The notes: a model not told the origin generated them from the sequence alone. A DNA stretch of 64,000 nt from Epilithonimonas zeae (GCF_023278365.1 NZ_CP075338.1:3286001-3350000), one strand, 5' to 3'. Positions 24,588-34,224 are shown, counted from the first letter of the stretch. Translations and numbers: made by a program.

Positions 24588-24623
24588 TAAAAAGCGGTTC
24601 AATTTATTTGAATCGCTTTTTTT
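24588..24623 (+). terminator. Terminator after rpsB
   Basis: AAAAGCGGTTCAA / TTGAATCGCTTTT with one mismatch, followed by a T-run; 20 nt after the rpsB stop. Confidence 0.8.
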
Positions 24624-24630
24624 ATGAATT

Positions 24631-24732
24631 ATTTGGGCGCCTATTTCCGCCTTCCGCTCCCTATCTTTTTGCACGAAGATTTCAGATTAAATAGAACTCA
24701 AAGTATAAGCAAAAAAGGATTTCCGCTCAAAC
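24631..24732 (+). repeat. Dispersed repeat R3 (arm type A, diverged right arm)
   Basis: Left arm ATTTGGGCGCC then TTTCCGCCTTCCGCTCC; centre TATCTTTTTGCACGAAG ... GCAAAAAAGGAT; right arm starts TTCCGCTCAA and then changes to unrelated sequence. The outer GCAGC/GCTGC pairing is lost. Confidence 0.7.
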
Positions 24733-24837
24733 CTAACGAAGTGGTTCATCGATTCAAATAAATTAAATATTAAATTGAAGATAAGTCAGGGCGCAGATTC
24801 GGCTTCCAATCAACAGTCGTCAATCAATACAAATAAA

Positions 24838-24870
24838 AACCCCTTCAGAGTTTCAAACTCTGAAGGGGTT
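24838..24870 (-). terminator. Terminator after accA
   Basis: Perfect 15-bp arms AACCCCTTCAGAGTT / AACTCTGAAGGGGTT with a 3-nt loop; T-rich on the minus side. It lies 48 nt beyond the accA stop. Confidence 0.75.
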
Positions 24871-24918
24871 GTATTTTATACCAATAGCAAAAAGCTAATA
24901 GCCAGTAGGCAAATTACG

Positions 24919-25875
24919 TTATCCTTTGAATTCTCCCATTGCAATAAACTTATCTTGTCTTTCAGCAACCAATTTCTCAACCGGCAATTTAGAAAGCGTT
25001 TTGATGTCTTTCAAGATGAATTTCTTCACGTTGTCGAAAGTTGCAGCATTATCATAATGAGCGCCTCCAAGAGGTTCAGGGATAATGTCATCAATCAATT
25101 TTTGCTTCAACATATCATCAGCAGTAAGTTTCATTGTAGTGGCTGCAGTTTCTTTGTATTCCCAACTTCTCCAAAGAATAGCTGAACAGTTTTCCGGAGA
25201 AATCACAGAATACCAAGTATTTTCTAACATATAAACTTTGTTTCCAACACCAATTCCTAATGCACCACCACTAGCACCTTCACCAATGATGATGGTAATA
25301 ATCGGAGTTTTCAATTGGCACATTTCATAGATGTTTCTAGCAATCGCTTCACCTTGTCCGCGTTCTTCTGCCTCAAGACCAGGATAAGCGCCAGGTGTAT
25401 CAACAAATGTTACCACAGGAATGTTGAATTTCTCTGCTAATTTCATCAATCTAAGAGCCTTTCTATAACCTTCCGGGTTAGACATTCCAAAACGTCTGTG
25501 CTGACGTTCTTTGGTAGTTCTTCCTTTCTGAGTTCCGATTAGCATCACCGTGTTTCCGCTGATACTGGCAATTCCGCCAACCATTGCCGGATCGTCCCCA
25601 AAGTTTCTATCGCCGTGCAATTCAACAAAACTCCCTGCATCTGCCAAACCGTTGATGTAATCAAGTGTATAAGGTCTGTCCGGATGTCTGGAAAGCTGTA
25701 CTTTTTGCCAAGGCGTAAGGCTTCCGTATATTTTTTTCTTAGTCTCTTCTATTTTTGTTTTGATCTTTTTGCAGGATTCATCTACATCAATTCCGCTTTC
25801 TGTGCCTAGTTGTACACATTTTTCGTATTGCTCGATCAGTTCTTTTACAGGTTGTTCAAATTCTAAATACTCCAT
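24919..25875 (-). CDS. accA: Acetyl-CoA carboxylase carboxyltransferase subunit alpha
   Basis: Transfers the carboxyl group from biotin to acetyl-CoA together with AccD, giving malonyl-CoA. It has 318 residues, as normal. Seen: N-terminal [69 protein letters not shown] and the oxyanion-hole region [14 protein letters not shown]. accB and accC are 10 kb away; accD is not in the window. A TATTTTTG box at 25898-25905 on the minus strand is the promoter candidate. Confidence 0.96.
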   Translation of the reverse strand: MEYLEFEQPVKELIEQYEKCVQLGTESGIDVDESCKKIKTKIEETKKKIYGSLTPWQKVQLSRHPDRPYTLDYINGLADAGSFVELHGDRNFGDDPAMVGGIASISGNTVMLIGTQKGRTTKERQHRRFGMSNPEGYRKALRLMKLAEKFNIPVVTFVDTPGAYPGLEAEERGQGEAIARNIYEMCQLKTPIITIIIGEGASGGALGIGVGNKVYMLENTWYSVISPENCSAILWRSWEYKETAATTMKLTADDMLKQKLIDDIIPEPLGGAHYDNAATFDNVKKFILKDIKTLSKLPVEKLVAERQDKFIAMGEFKG

Positions 25876-25942
25876 ATTTTGTTTGGATTAAACCGTTCAA
25901 AAATAATCTATTTTTTTTAAATGGATTTCTAATATTAATAAA

Positions 25943-25967
25943 AAGTCTTCGAGAGCTTCAGACTGAC
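25943..25967 (+). repeat. Short dispersed repeat S4
   Basis: AGTCTTCGAGAGCTTCAGAC followed by TGACA, between accA and gltX. The ends AGTCT and AGACT can pair. Confidence 0.65.
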
Positions 25968-25974
25968 AAATTAA

Positions 25975-27483
25975 TTAATTTAAACTAATTGCTTTTTCTA
26001 TTCTTGCCAATGTTTCTTCTTTCCCGATAATGTTCATAATGTCTGGAACATCCGGGCCTTTCAATTCACCTACCAAAGCGAGACGAAGAGGCATCATTAC
26101 TTTTCCCATCCCGATAGAATGTTCCTCTGCAAAATGATGAATAGTATTTTTCAAAGTTTCCGAATCAAATTCTGAAGTTTCCAGTTTAGTAGAAAAGTCT
26201 TTCAGAACTGCAGAAGTGGTTTCGTTCCAAGCTTTTTTAGTGGCTTTCTCATCGTAAGAAGTTGGTGCTTCGAAGAAGAATTTTCCGTCGTTATAAATAT
26301 CAACCACGAAAGTCGCTCTTTCTTTCATCAAAGAAACGATTCTCAATAATTTATCATCAGAAATATTTAATGCTTTTACTTCATCGATTTCTTTCAATAA
26401 AACCAAAACTTCTTCATCAGATTTCAGTTTCAAATATTCCTGATTGAACCATTTCGCTTTCTGTGGATCGAATCTTGCGCCAGCTTTATGAACTTTATTA
26501 AGATCAAATTCTGCAATCATATCATCCATCGAAACTATTTCTCTATCATTTGCTGGTGTCCAACCTAACAAAGCTGTCATATTGATAAAAGCTTCGGGAA
26601 AATAACCCGATTCTTTATAACCTTTCCAAATCTCGTCACTTTCCGGATCTTTAAAATCCATCGGGAAAACTGGAAATCCGAATTTTGCACCGTCTCTTTT
26701 GCTGAGTTTTCCTTTGCCTTCTGGTTTTAGAATTAATGATAAATGAGCAAATTCTGGAGCTTCCCAATTCATCGCTTCATATAATAAAACATGCAAAGGC
26801 ATAGAAGGTAACCATTCTTCACCACGGATAACGTGAGAAATTTTCATCTCGAAATCATCCACCACATTAGCAAAATGGTAAGTTGGCATTCCGTCATTTT
26901 TGATCAAAACCTTGTCATCAAGCGTATTTGTATTCACAGAGAAATTTCCTCTGATGATATCCTGAAGATTCAAAGTTCTATCAATTGGCATCTTGAAACG
27001 AACAACATATGGAACATTCGCATCTAGTAATTTCTGAACTTCTTCCTGAGAAAGAGAAATGCTGTTTTTTAACTGTTGTCTTGTCTGATGATTATATGCA
27101 AAAACCTCGCCCCTAGCTTCGAAAGCTTTGCGGATCGCATCCAATTCTTCAGGCGTGTCAAAAGCTAAATAAGCGTAATCGGTCTTTAGAATCAGCTCTT
27201 TATATCTGTCGTAAATGTCTCTTCTTTCAGATTGTCTGTAAGGCGCATAAGGGCCACCAACTCTTGGGCTTTCGTCAGGAATAATTCCGCACCATTCCAA
27301 AGAATTCATAATATAATCTTCGGCACCTTCCACATATCTTGCAGTATCCGTATCTTCGATTCTAAGAACAAATTCTCCACCTTGATTCTTAGCAAAAAGA
27401 TAATCATACAAAGCAGTTCTAACACCTCCTAAGTGTAAAGCTCCCGTTGGACTTGGTGCAAAACGCACTCTTACTTTTTTCAT
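25975..27483 (-). CDS. gltX: Glutamate--tRNA ligase
   Basis: Charges tRNA-Glu. It has 502 residues and the class I signatures: PSPTGALHLGG (HIGH type, about 9-19) and KLSKRDGA (KMSKS type, about 260-267). The catalytic domain runs to about 330 and the anticodon-binding helical domain fills the rest. The four-Cys zinc motif of some GluRS proteins is not present. It is probably transcribed on its own, 99 nt before accA, with S4 between. TAATTTTG at 27534-27541 (minus) is the promoter candidate. Confidence 0.96.
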   Translation of the reverse strand: MKKVRVRFAPSPTGALHLGGVRTALYDYLFAKNQGGEFVLRIEDTDTARYVEGAEDYIMNSLEWCGIIPDESPRVGGPYAPYRQSERRDIYDRYKELILKTDYAYLAFDTPEELDAIRKAFEARGEVFAYNHQTRQQLKNSISLSQEEVQKLLDANVPYVVRFKMPIDRTLNLQDIIRGNFSVNTNTLDDKVLIKNDGMPTYHFANVVDDFEMKISHVIRGEEWLPSMPLHVLLYEAMNWEAPEFAHLSLILKPEGKGKLSKRDGAKFGFPVFPMDFKDPESDEIWKGYKESGYFPEAFINMTALLGWTPANDREIVSMDDMIAEFDLNKVHKAGARFDPQKAKWFNQEYLKLKSDEEVLVLLKEIDEVKALNISDDKLLRIVSLMKERATFVVDIYNDGKFFFEAPTSYDEKATKKAWNETTSAVLKDFSTKLETSEFDSETLKNTIHHFAEEHSIGMGKVMMPLRLALVGELKGPDVPDIMNIIGKEETLARIEKAISLN

Positions 27484-27570
27484 ATTCAGATAATTATTTT
27501 ACAAGTCATAAAGATGACTAAAAAATTGTGGTGCAAAATTAATAAATTCTGAGCGTTTTGCCTTTCGAAT

Positions 27571-27601
27571 TTGGTTAATCTTTTCCGAAATACTATTTTT
27601 G
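27571..27601 (+). promoter_or_regulatory. Promoter of the mannose-isomerase-type cupin
   Basis: TTG at 27571-27573, 20-nt spacer, TATTTTTG at 27594-27601; ATG is 18 nt on. Confidence 0.55.
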
Positions 27602-27619
27602 TAGATTAAAATAAAAGCT

Positions 27620-27964
27620 ATGCTGGAAATCGGAGAAAGACCTTGGGGAAAATATTATGTTTTGGCGGATGAGCCAAATTACAAACTGAAAAGAATAGAA
27701 GTAAATCCCGGTCAGAAATTATCTTACCAGTTCCATCACAAAAGACAGGAACAATGGACAATTATTGAAGGAAATGCAACTATTGTTTTAGACGGAGAAG
27801 AAATCCCTTTGACTTATGGACAAAGCATTTTTATTCCACTAGGAGCGAAACATAGAATCATGAATCTTACAGAAAAACCTGTTGTTTTCATAGAAGTTCA
27901 GACAGGAACTTATTTTGGAGAAGAGGATATTGTACGATTGGAAGATGAGTATGATAGAAGTTAA
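27620..27964 (+). CDS. Phosphomannose isomerase type II-like cupin
   Basis: A 114-residue single cupin domain. RPWGKYYVL at the N-terminus, then metal-binding motif 1 (QFHHKRQEQWTIIEG, with two His and a Glu-like position) and motif 2 (GAKHRIMN). This is the fold of the C-terminal domain of mannose-1-phosphate guanylyltransferase/mannose-6-phosphate isomerase (ManC), here free-standing. Sugar-nucleotide synthesis fits the glycosyltransferase genes that follow at 28.0 kb, but a catalytic role of the lone domain is not shown. It has its own promoter. Confidence 0.82.
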   Translation: MLEIGERPWGKYYVLADEPNYKLKRIEVNPGQKLSYQFHHKRQEQWTIIEGNATIVLDGEEIPLTYGQSIFIPLGAKHRIMNLTEKPVVFIEVQTGTYFGEEDIVRLEDEYDRS

Positions 27965-28066
27965 ATTCTAATCTCCGAAACACTTACCTTTTTTGAATCT
28001 ACTTATCCAACATTATAAATCATTATATCTCAACTCCAAAAGTATGATTTTTCCCACGATAAAAAA

Positions 28067-29200
28067 ATGAAAATATTATTAGATCCGCAGATTTTTAGTC
28101 AGCAAACTTATGGTGGGATATCAAGATATTATACAGAAATATTTTCTGAACTTGATAAAAGAGAAGATGTTGAAGTCGTTTTACCAATATTTTATACAGA
28201 TAATTCTTATCTCAAAACAAGCAATCTTCTTTCTAAAAATAAAATTCTAGTATCATTTTATAATATTCTTTCATTTTTTAAAATAAGTACAAAAACACTT
28301 AGAAAGAAAAAATCCGAGAAGTTTTTAAAACAGGTATGTCGGGATAATAATTACGATGTTTTTGTTCCCACTTATTACAATCCCTATTTCCTTGATTTAA
28401 TAGGAGAAAAACCTTTTGTGTTGACTGTTTATGATATGATTCACGAATTGTTTCCAGAGTATTTTTTTGATGATCCTTATAGAGTAACAGAATATAAAAA
28501 GGAACTGATTTATAAAGCGACTCGCATCATCGCAGTATCTTACAATACAAAAAAAGATATTTTAAGAATTTTCCCAGATATTAACAGTGAAAAAATTCAT
28601 GTGATTCACCACGGCAGTTCAATAAAAATTGAAGAGCACAACAAAGTGAATTTGCCGAAGAATTATATTTTATACGTCGGATCCAGAGCTGATTATAAAA
28701 ATTTCAGATTTTTGGTCAATGCCATTAAACCAATTCTAAAAGAAAACCCAGACTTGGTTTTATTAGCCGCAGGTGGTGGTGAATTTAAAGGTGACGAAAT
28801 CAACTACATCGAAGAAAAGGGTCTGAGCCAACAAATTCGGCAAAAGAATTTTGAGGAAAACGAGTTAGGACAATTCTATAAAAATGCGAAATTTTTTGTA
28901 TTTCCATCTCAATATGAAGGTTTCGGAATACCAGTTTTAGAAGCAATGGCTTGCGGATGTCCAATCATCCTGTCCAACAGCGCATCTTTCCCAGAAGTTG
29001 CCGGAGATGCAGGTATATATTTTGATAGTACATCAGAAAAAGATTTACGAGACAAAATCAGAATGTTACTAGATAATGATAATTTAAGAAAACAATTCTC
29101 AGAAAAAGGATTGGAGCAGGTGAAGAAATTTAATTGGAAAGTGGCAGCAGAACAATGTTTAGAAGTTTACAGACAAGCAGTAGAAGATAAGAGAAAATGA
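28067..29200 (+). CDS. Glycosyltransferase family 4 (GT-B)
   Basis: A 377-residue GT-B enzyme. The N-terminal domain holds [11 protein letters not shown] (about 17-27) and [10 protein letters not shown]; the C-terminal domain has [11 protein letters not shown] (about 203-213) and the E-x7-E retaining motif [14 protein letters not shown] (about 285-298), then [14 protein letters not shown]. It transfers a sugar from a nucleotide donor to an envelope or exopolysaccharide acceptor on the cytoplasmic face. It overlaps the next GT2 gene by 4 nt (ATGA), so both are translationally coupled. Substrate unknown. Confidence 0.92.
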   Translation: MKILLDPQIFSQQTYGGISRYYTEIFSELDKREDVEVVLPIFYTDNSYLKTSNLLSKNKILVSFYNILSFFKISTKTLRKKKSEKFLKQVCRDNNYDVFVPTYYNPYFLDLIGEKPFVLTVYDMIHELFPEYFFDDPYRVTEYKKELIYKATRIIAVSYNTKKDILRIFPDINSEKIHVIHHGSSIKIEEHNKVNLPKNYILYVGSRADYKNFRFLVNAIKPILKENPDLVLLAAGGGEFKGDEINYIEEKGLSQQIRQKNFEENELGQFYKNAKFFVFPSQYEGFGIPVLEAMACGCPIILSNSASFPEVAGDAGIYFDSTSEKDLRDKIRMLLDNDNLRKQFSEKGLEQVKKFNWKVAAEQCLEVYRQAVEDKRK

Positions 29201-30027
29201 AATTAACGGTATTAACAATCAACTATAATAATAAAGAAGGTCTTATTAAAACATTTGATTCTGTCCAAGCTCAGACTTGGAAGGATTTTGAGTTTATTGT
29301 GATTGACGGCGGAAGCACCGATGGCGGTAAAGAATTGATTGAGCAGAATGATCAGGTTGATCATTGGGTTTCTGAGAAAGATTCTGGTGTCTACAATGCA
29401 ATGAACAAAGGAATTAAGAAGGCAAACGGCAATTATATCATCTTTATGAATAGTGGTGATTTCTTTTACGATGAGTTTGTTCTGGAAAAAATAAAAGATC
29501 AATTCGATTCTAATATCGATATTTTGTATGGAGATTCCGTTTTCTTTAATGACCAAGGTTATCGAAAAGTTATTAAGGCTCCGGAAAAATTAACTTTTGG
29601 TTTTTTCTATGATGGTGGACTTAATCATCAGGCTGTATTTATCAAAAAATCTTTATTTAGTGACTACTTTTATTATAATGAAGAGTACAAAATTTGTGCA
29701 GACTGGGAGTTTTTTATTATCATGGTTTGTCTTCATAATGTATCGTTCAAACATTTGAAGGAGATTATTTGCTATTATGATTTCTCCGGTATTTCTGCAA
29801 AAGTGGAAAATCTGCCAATTTATATCCAGGAAAGAGATATAACTCTGAATAAATATTTTCCAGCATTCATAGATGATGCGGAACTAACTAGGGAAAGTCG
29901 TGCAAAAAGAATAAAACAAGTTTTACATATCAAAAAGTATCCTGTAGCTTGGCGGATTTTTAAATGGATGATCAGCTTATTTCTTTTATTTTTACCAAGA
30001 ATTCAAAAAAAAAATTCGGACAAATAA
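29197..30027 (+). CDS. Glycosyltransferase family 2
   Basis: A 276-residue GT-A enzyme of the type often called WcaA/colanic-acid-like. TVLTINYNNKEGL (about 3-15), VIDGGSTDGG (about 35-44), SEKDSGVYNAMNKGI and the metal-site segment MNSGD (about 87-91) are clear. A C-terminal basic, hydrophobic tail (about 250-272, FKWMISLFLLFLP) may anchor it to the membrane. It starts inside the stop of the GT4 gene, so these two form an operon that ends here. Sugar unknown. Confidence 0.9.
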   Translation: MKLTVLTINYNNKEGLIKTFDSVQAQTWKDFEFIVIDGGSTDGGKELIEQNDQVDHWVSEKDSGVYNAMNKGIKKANGNYIIFMNSGDFFYDEFVLEKIKDQFDSNIDILYGDSVFFNDQGYRKVIKAPEKLTFGFFYDGGLNHQAVFIKKSLFSDYFYYNEEYKICADWEFFIIMVCLHNVSFKHLKEIICYYDFSGISAKVENLPIYIQERDITLNKYFPAFIDDAELTRESRAKRIKQVLHIKKYPVAWRIFKWMISLFLLFLPRIQKKNSDK

Positions 30028-30108
30028 TTTGTTTTTTTTAATGTAAAAGATTAGAAAAAAGGGTTAAGTCATTTTTCTATAATACAATACAGAAACTAAT
30101 CTGAAATA

Positions 30109-31074
30109 TTACTTTGAGATCAATATCGTGTACAAATTTGGATAATAATAGTATAGTCTTACATGAAGATAAAATTCAATACCAATATCTCTAGCAGGAT
30201 ATACCAAAAGTGGTTTAAAAGATTGCCGGATTATTTCCTTTTCAGTCCGCATTTCTTCTTCGGTTGTGCTTCTTAGAATACGTTTAAGAACCATCAGGAG
30301 TTTTCTGATAAAATCTTTTATGACTTTTCCGTTATTTTTAAGATGTGTTTTACTTTGCCAAAATTTGTAAACATCCATTATTGCCAAATAAAAATAATAG
30401 GCAGTTTCAGGGGAGAGACTATGAGAAAGACTGTCATCAAGCTGTATATAATGATAAAGCTTATCATTGGATTTAACAACCTTTTGGGCTTTATCAAAAA
30501 CCTTATAAAGTGTTGAGTAATCTTCAAAGCATTTCAGGTTTTCTGGGAAGTATACATTGTTAAAAAAAGATGTTTTATATAATTTTCCCCACGGATGGCT
30601 TTGGATAATATTGTCTTCCAATAAAAGAGATAACGCCCTTTTTCCGTCCAATACTTTTTCTTCCGATGTGGGTTTGTCAAATACCACATTTCCGTTTTCA
30701 TCTTCATACGAAGCTTCTATGATTGAAATATCAGCATTTTCATCGGTCAATAATCGATACAATTCTGAACAATATTCCGGTTCTACCCAGTCATCAGAAT
30801 CGACAAAACAAATATATTCACCTGTGGCAGCTTTTAAACCTTCATTTCTCGTTTTTGAAACACCTGAATTCTCTTGCCGGAAAATTTTTATTCTGTCATC
30901 TCTACGTTGGAAGTCTTCATATATTTTTGAAGTATTATCGGTCGAACCGTCATCAATCAAAATAATTTCTAGATTAATGTAAGATTGTTGAATTACAGAA
31001 GTCAGACATTTCTCCAACGACCTTTCGGCATTATAACAAGGGATGATTACGCTGATCAATGGATAATTATTCAT
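30109..31074 (-). CDS. Glycosyltransferase family 2
   Basis: A 321-residue GT-A enzyme: SVIIPCYNAERSLEKCLTSV (about 8-27), ILIDDGSTDNTS (about 38-49), NSGVSKTRNEGL and the donor-metal motif FVDSDDW (about 90-96), then the acceptor-side region with HPWGKLYK. The C-terminal 100 residues are helical, basic and lack a membrane span. It is transcribed on the minus strand, opposite to the GT genes on both sides; its 5' spacer holds the palindromic divergent promoter region at 31155-31230. Confidence 0.9.
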   Translation of the reverse strand: MNNYPLISVIIPCYNAERSLEKCLTSVIQQSYINLEIILIDDGSTDNTSKIYEDFQRRDDRIKIFRQENSGVSKTRNEGLKAATGEYICFVDSDDWVEPEYCSELYRLLTDENADISIIEASYEDENGNVVFDKPTSEEKVLDGKRALSLLLEDNIIQSHPWGKLYKTSFFNNVYFPENLKCFEDYSTLYKVFDKAQKVVKSNDKLYHYIQLDDSLSHSLSPETAYYFYLAIMDVYKFWQSKTHLKNNGKVIKDFIRKLLMVLKRILRSTTEEEMRTEKEIIRQSFKPLLVYPARDIGIEFYLHVRLYYYYPNLYTILISK

Positions 31075-31154
31075 AAGAATTTTTGATGAAGAAAAATTTA
31101 TATTTGAATAAAAATCATTCCTTTTTATTTTTTAATGGCTATACTTGCCGAATA

Positions 31155-31230
31155 TTTATGCCAAAATTAGTAAAAATATATCAAGCGGAAAAAATAGAGA
31201 CCTGCTTGTTTTTATTAATTTTGGCATAAA
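31155..31230. promoter_or_regulatory. 76-bp palindrome with outward-facing promoter boxes
   Basis: Two 22-bp arms (31155-31176 and 31209-31230) are reverse complements at 21 of 22 positions, separated by 32 nt. Inside, CAAGC (31182-31186) pairs with GCTTG (31204-31208). Each arm carries TAATTTTG pointing outward: 31216-31223 on the plus strand towards the 31284 gene, and 31162-31169 on the minus strand towards the GT2 gene ending at 30109. No TTG is correctly spaced for either box. A divergent promoter/operator is the simplest reading. Confidence 0.55.
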
Positions 31231-31283
31231 GTTGAATAAACTTAGTATTATATTAAAAATTTTTAAACGAAATTTCCACCGAT

Positions 31284-32153
31284 ATGAATATAATTTATCT
31301 GGTATTTGGCAATAATATGGACAATTATCAGCAAGTCTATTTTTCTATCTACACAGCTTTTGAGCATAAAAATACTGAAGACAGGATTATCGTCGTTGCA
31401 GAAGATCCATCATTATTCGCTTCTTTTCAGGATAAGATAGAAATAATACCAATTAGCCGTGCACTTATAAAAGACTGGGAAGGCAAATATCAATTTTTTT
31501 GGAGAGTGAAAATCAAAGCGCTGCAATTAGTTGCCGAAAAATATCCATCAGACTCTATTCTATATTTGGATGGTGATACTTTTTTTTATCAGAATATGGA
31601 TTATCTACGTGATGGAATGAAAAACGGACAAAATTTTATGCACGTAGAAGAAGGAAAATTATCGGCTCTTTCATCAAAAACCGAAAGACTGATGTGGAAA
31701 CAAATGAAAGGAAAATCGTATTTTAATACCAAGATAGACGAAGATTCTACAATGTGGAACGCGGGGTTGATCGGTGTTTCTCCGAAACATTTCGGCTGCT
31801 TGGAATTAGCTTTACGGATTAATGATGCGATGTGCGCAGATGGCGTAACAAGAAGGCTAATAGAACAATTTGCTTTTTCTTTAGGATTGAATGAATATTC
31901 ACCCTTAAAGCCTGCGGATCAGATTGTTGGACATTATTGGGGAAATAAACCAGAGTGGAACAAAATCATTGGCAATTTTTTGAAAGAAATCTTTATGAAG
32001 AACTATTCTTTAGATCAAATTATAGAAAAAATAGGAGAAATAGATTTTACTCAAATTCCAATTAAGGTGAAGGAATCTAATACCCAAAGAAAACTCAAAA
32101 ACTTTGTTGATCAATTTTATAAGAATAAAAAGCCGCTTTACATCAATAAGTAA
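31284..32153 (+). CDS. Probable glycosyltransferase (GT-A, GT8-like), unclassified
   Basis: A 289-residue protein. A GT-A-like start (NIIYLVFGNNMDNYQQVYFS, about 2-21), a nucleotide-sugar DxD motif in LYLDGDTFF (about 93-101), and WNAGLIGVSPKHF (about 157-169), which resembles the acceptor-side NAGLI of GT8 enzymes. GHYWGNKPEW near residue 218-227 matches the H-x-x-G metal/phosphate-ligand position of such enzymes. It stands alone on the plus strand in the glycan region. Family assignment is by motif only. Confidence 0.7.
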   Translation: MNIIYLVFGNNMDNYQQVYFSIYTAFEHKNTEDRIIVVAEDPSLFASFQDKIEIIPISRALIKDWEGKYQFFWRVKIKALQLVAEKYPSDSILYLDGDTFFYQNMDYLRDGMKNGQNFMHVEEGKLSALSSKTERLMWKQMKGKSYFNTKIDEDSTMWNAGLIGVSPKHFGCLELALRINDAMCADGVTRRLIEQFAFSLGLNEYSPLKPADQIVGHYWGNKPEWNKIIGNFLKEIFMKNYSLDQIIEKIGEIDFTQIPIKVKESNTQRKLKNFVDQFYKNKKPLYINK

Positions 32154-32183
32154 TAAAGTTCTAAATTTCTCCAAAAAATTAAG

Positions 32184-32936
32184 TTATTGTTTCAAAGTTC
32201 TATAAGTCTCATAGACATATAAACTTTGAAGGTAGCTGATTTTTAGGCCATTAATTCCGTCTAATATTCCGAGCTTTAGAATGTAAGTTTTGAAAAATTT
32301 GAAAATAACTTTGCTCCACTGTATCATGAATGAGTATTTTTTGCCTTTCAATCCAAGTTCTTGTCCTTTCAATCTTCCATAAGACAACATTTTATTTCTG
32401 AATTGCTCATAGTTTTCAAAGGAATAATGAAGAAGTTTATGTTTTAAAACTCCTGTTGTTCCATTGATTTCCAAAGTCTCATGAACTTTTTTATTTTCAG
32501 AATAACGTGCTTTTGACTTTCTGAATAAACGGAAATTTTTATCATTCTGAGTTCCGGAAAAATTGATTTGTTTACTTCCGAGAAAAAATATTCTGTAAAA
32601 ATAATAAGCATCTTTAGCATCAGGATTTTTAACAGTTTCGATAATTTCCTCTCTTAGTTTCGGTGTGATTCTCTCATCGCCATCTAAAAATAAGACCCAG
32701 TCATTTTTTGCTTCCTCCAAAGCGAGATTTCTTTGTTTGGTGAAATCTTCAAATTTGTTTTGAATAATTTTTACTTTCTGAAATTGTCTTGCGATTTCTA
32801 AAGTTTTATCTGAGCTGAAAGAGTCGACGAGAATAATCTCATCGCAAAAATCAAAACATTCAAGAACTTCCTGAATGTTTTTTTCTTCATTATAAGTGAT
32901 GATGAGTCCGCTTATCTGCTCTTTCAGCTGCTGCAT
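32184..32936 (-). CDS. Glycosyltransferase family 2, LPS-core (WaaE/KdtX) type
   Basis: A 250-residue GT-A enzyme. SGLIITYNEEKNIQEVLECF (about 9-28), ILVDSFSSDKTLEIA, and LFLDGDERITPKLREEI (about 82-98) with the DxD motif. The small size and NEEKN/LDGDE motifs fit the WaaE/KdtX group that adds heptose or glucose to lipopolysaccharide core. It lies 1 nt after rocD on the same strand, so both genes are cotranscribed although they have no obvious shared function. Confidence 0.88.
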   Translation of the reverse strand: MQQLKEQISGLIITYNEEKNIQEVLECFDFCDEIILVDSFSSDKTLEIARQFQKVKIIQNKFEDFTKQRNLALEEAKNDWVLFLDGDERITPKLREEIIETVKNPDAKDAYYFYRIFFLGSKQINFSGTQNDKNFRLFRKSKARYSENKKVHETLEINGTTGVLKHKLLHYSFENYEQFRNKMLSYGRLKGQELGLKGKKYSFMIQWSKVIFKFFKTYILKLGILDGINGLKISYLQSLYVYETYRTLKQ

Positions 32937-32937
32937 T

Positions 32938-34176
32938 TTATTTTTGAAATTCTAAAATTGTATTTTCGATAATCTTTATACAATCCAAAAGTTGTTCTTT
33001 TGTAATGACCAAAGGAGGTGCCAATCTAATAATATTACCGTGCGTAGGCTTAGCCAAAAGACCATTTTCTTTCAGTTTTACACAAAGATTCCAAGCGGTT
33101 TTGCTATCTGGAGTGTCATTAATAAGAATAGCATTTAATAAGCCTTTCCCACGAACTTTTGTGATTAGGTCTGTTTTCTGAATTAATTTTTCAATTTCCG
33201 AACGGAATAACTGTCCTAATTCTTCCGCTCTTTCGGATAATTTTTCTTCGGCTACAACATCCAAAGCAGCAACAGCAACAGCACAAGCAATTGGATTGCC
33301 TCCGAATGTAGAACCATGTTGGCCAGGTTTGATTACATTCATAATCTCATCATTTGCTAAAACTGCAGAAACAGGATACATTCCTCCAGATAATGCTTTA
33401 CCTAAAATCAAAATGTCTGGTTGAACATCCTCGTGATGACAAGCAATCAATTTTCCGGTTCTTGCGATTCCTGTCTGAACTTCATCAGCAATGAATAGTA
33501 CATTATATTTTTTACAAAGGTTAGATGCACTTTTTAAAAATCCTTCATCCGGAACATAAACACCAGCTTCTCCTTGAATTGGTTCCACTAAAAATGCAGC
33601 AATATTGTGAGCATCATTTTTAAGTGTTTCTTCCAAAGCAGCTAAATCATTGTAAGGAATTTTTATAAATCCAGGTGTGAAAGGTCCGTAATTTTGATTA
33701 GCATCCGGATCATTAGAGAAAGAAACTATTGTAGTAGTTCTCCCGTGGAAGTTGTTCTCACAAACAATTATTTTTGCTGCGTTTTCAGAAATGCCTTTTA
33801 CTTCGTAGCTCCATTTTCTGGCTAATTTCACGGCAGTTTCCACCGCTTCAGCGCCAGAATTCATTGGTAGAACTTTATCAAAACCAAAAAGAGTGGTGAT
33901 TTTCTTCTCATATTCTCCAAGATTTGCATTATAAAAAGCTCTTGAAGTCAAAGCTAGTTTTTTAGCCTGATTGACTAATGCTTCTACAATTTTTGGATGA
34001 GAATGGCCTTGATTAACAGCAGAATATGCAGAAAGGAAATCAAAATATTTATTGCCTTCAACATCCCAAACAAAAACACCTTCACCTTTTTCCAAAACTA
34101 CAGGAAGCGGGTGGTAATTGTGAGCGCCATATTGATTTTCTAAGTCAATGAAATATTGAGAAGACTTGTTTTCCAT
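32938..34176 (-). CDS. rocD: Ornithine--oxo-acid transaminase
   Basis: Class III PLP aminotransferase that converts ornithine and 2-oxoglutarate to glutamate semialdehyde in arginine/ornithine catabolism. 412 residues. Motifs: [20 protein letters not shown] at the start (about 14-33), the PLP-stacking [20 protein letters not shown], the Asp in [14 protein letters not shown], and the Schiff-base Lys in [10 protein letters not shown] (about 255-264). These and [17 protein letters not shown] fit RocD rather than AstC/ArgD. It leads the two-gene unit with the GT2 gene. A TATTTTTG box at 34191-34198 (minus) is the promoter candidate. Confidence 0.92.
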   Translation of the reverse strand: MENKSSQYFIDLENQYGAHNYHPLPVVLEKGEGVFVWDVEGNKYFDFLSAYSAVNQGHSHPKIVEALVNQAKKLALTSRAFYNANLGEYEKKITTLFGFDKVLPMNSGAEAVETAVKLARKWSYEVKGISENAAKIIVCENNFHGRTTTIVSFSNDPDANQNYGPFTPGFIKIPYNDLAALEETLKNDAHNIAAFLVEPIQGEAGVYVPDEGFLKSASNLCKKYNVLFIADEVQTGIARTGKLIACHHEDVQPDILILGKALSGGMYPVSAVLANDEIMNVIKPGQHGSTFGGNPIACAVAVAALDVVAEEKLSERAEELGQLFRSEIEKLIQKTDLITKVRGKGLLNAILINDTPDSKTAWNLCVKLKENGLLAKPTHGNIIRLAPPLVITKEQLLDCIKIIENTILEFQK

Positions 34177-34224
34177 AATAAAGATTTTGCCAAAAATAGT
34201 AATTAGAATGTTATTGGTAATAAT

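Larger units (their letters stand above)
24568..24918. other. Gene-free 351-bp spacer between rpsB and accA
   Basis: It holds the rpsB terminator, repeat R3, a CCTAACGAAGTGGTTC block (24731-24746) shared with 9603-9618, and the accA terminator. No gene is seen. Confidence 0.7.

Noticed and set aside
31155-31230. Invertible promoter of the Bacteroides capsule type
   Set aside because: The arms look right for a site-specific inversion, but the 32-nt core has no promoter, is far shorter than known invertible segments and no invertase gene is near.
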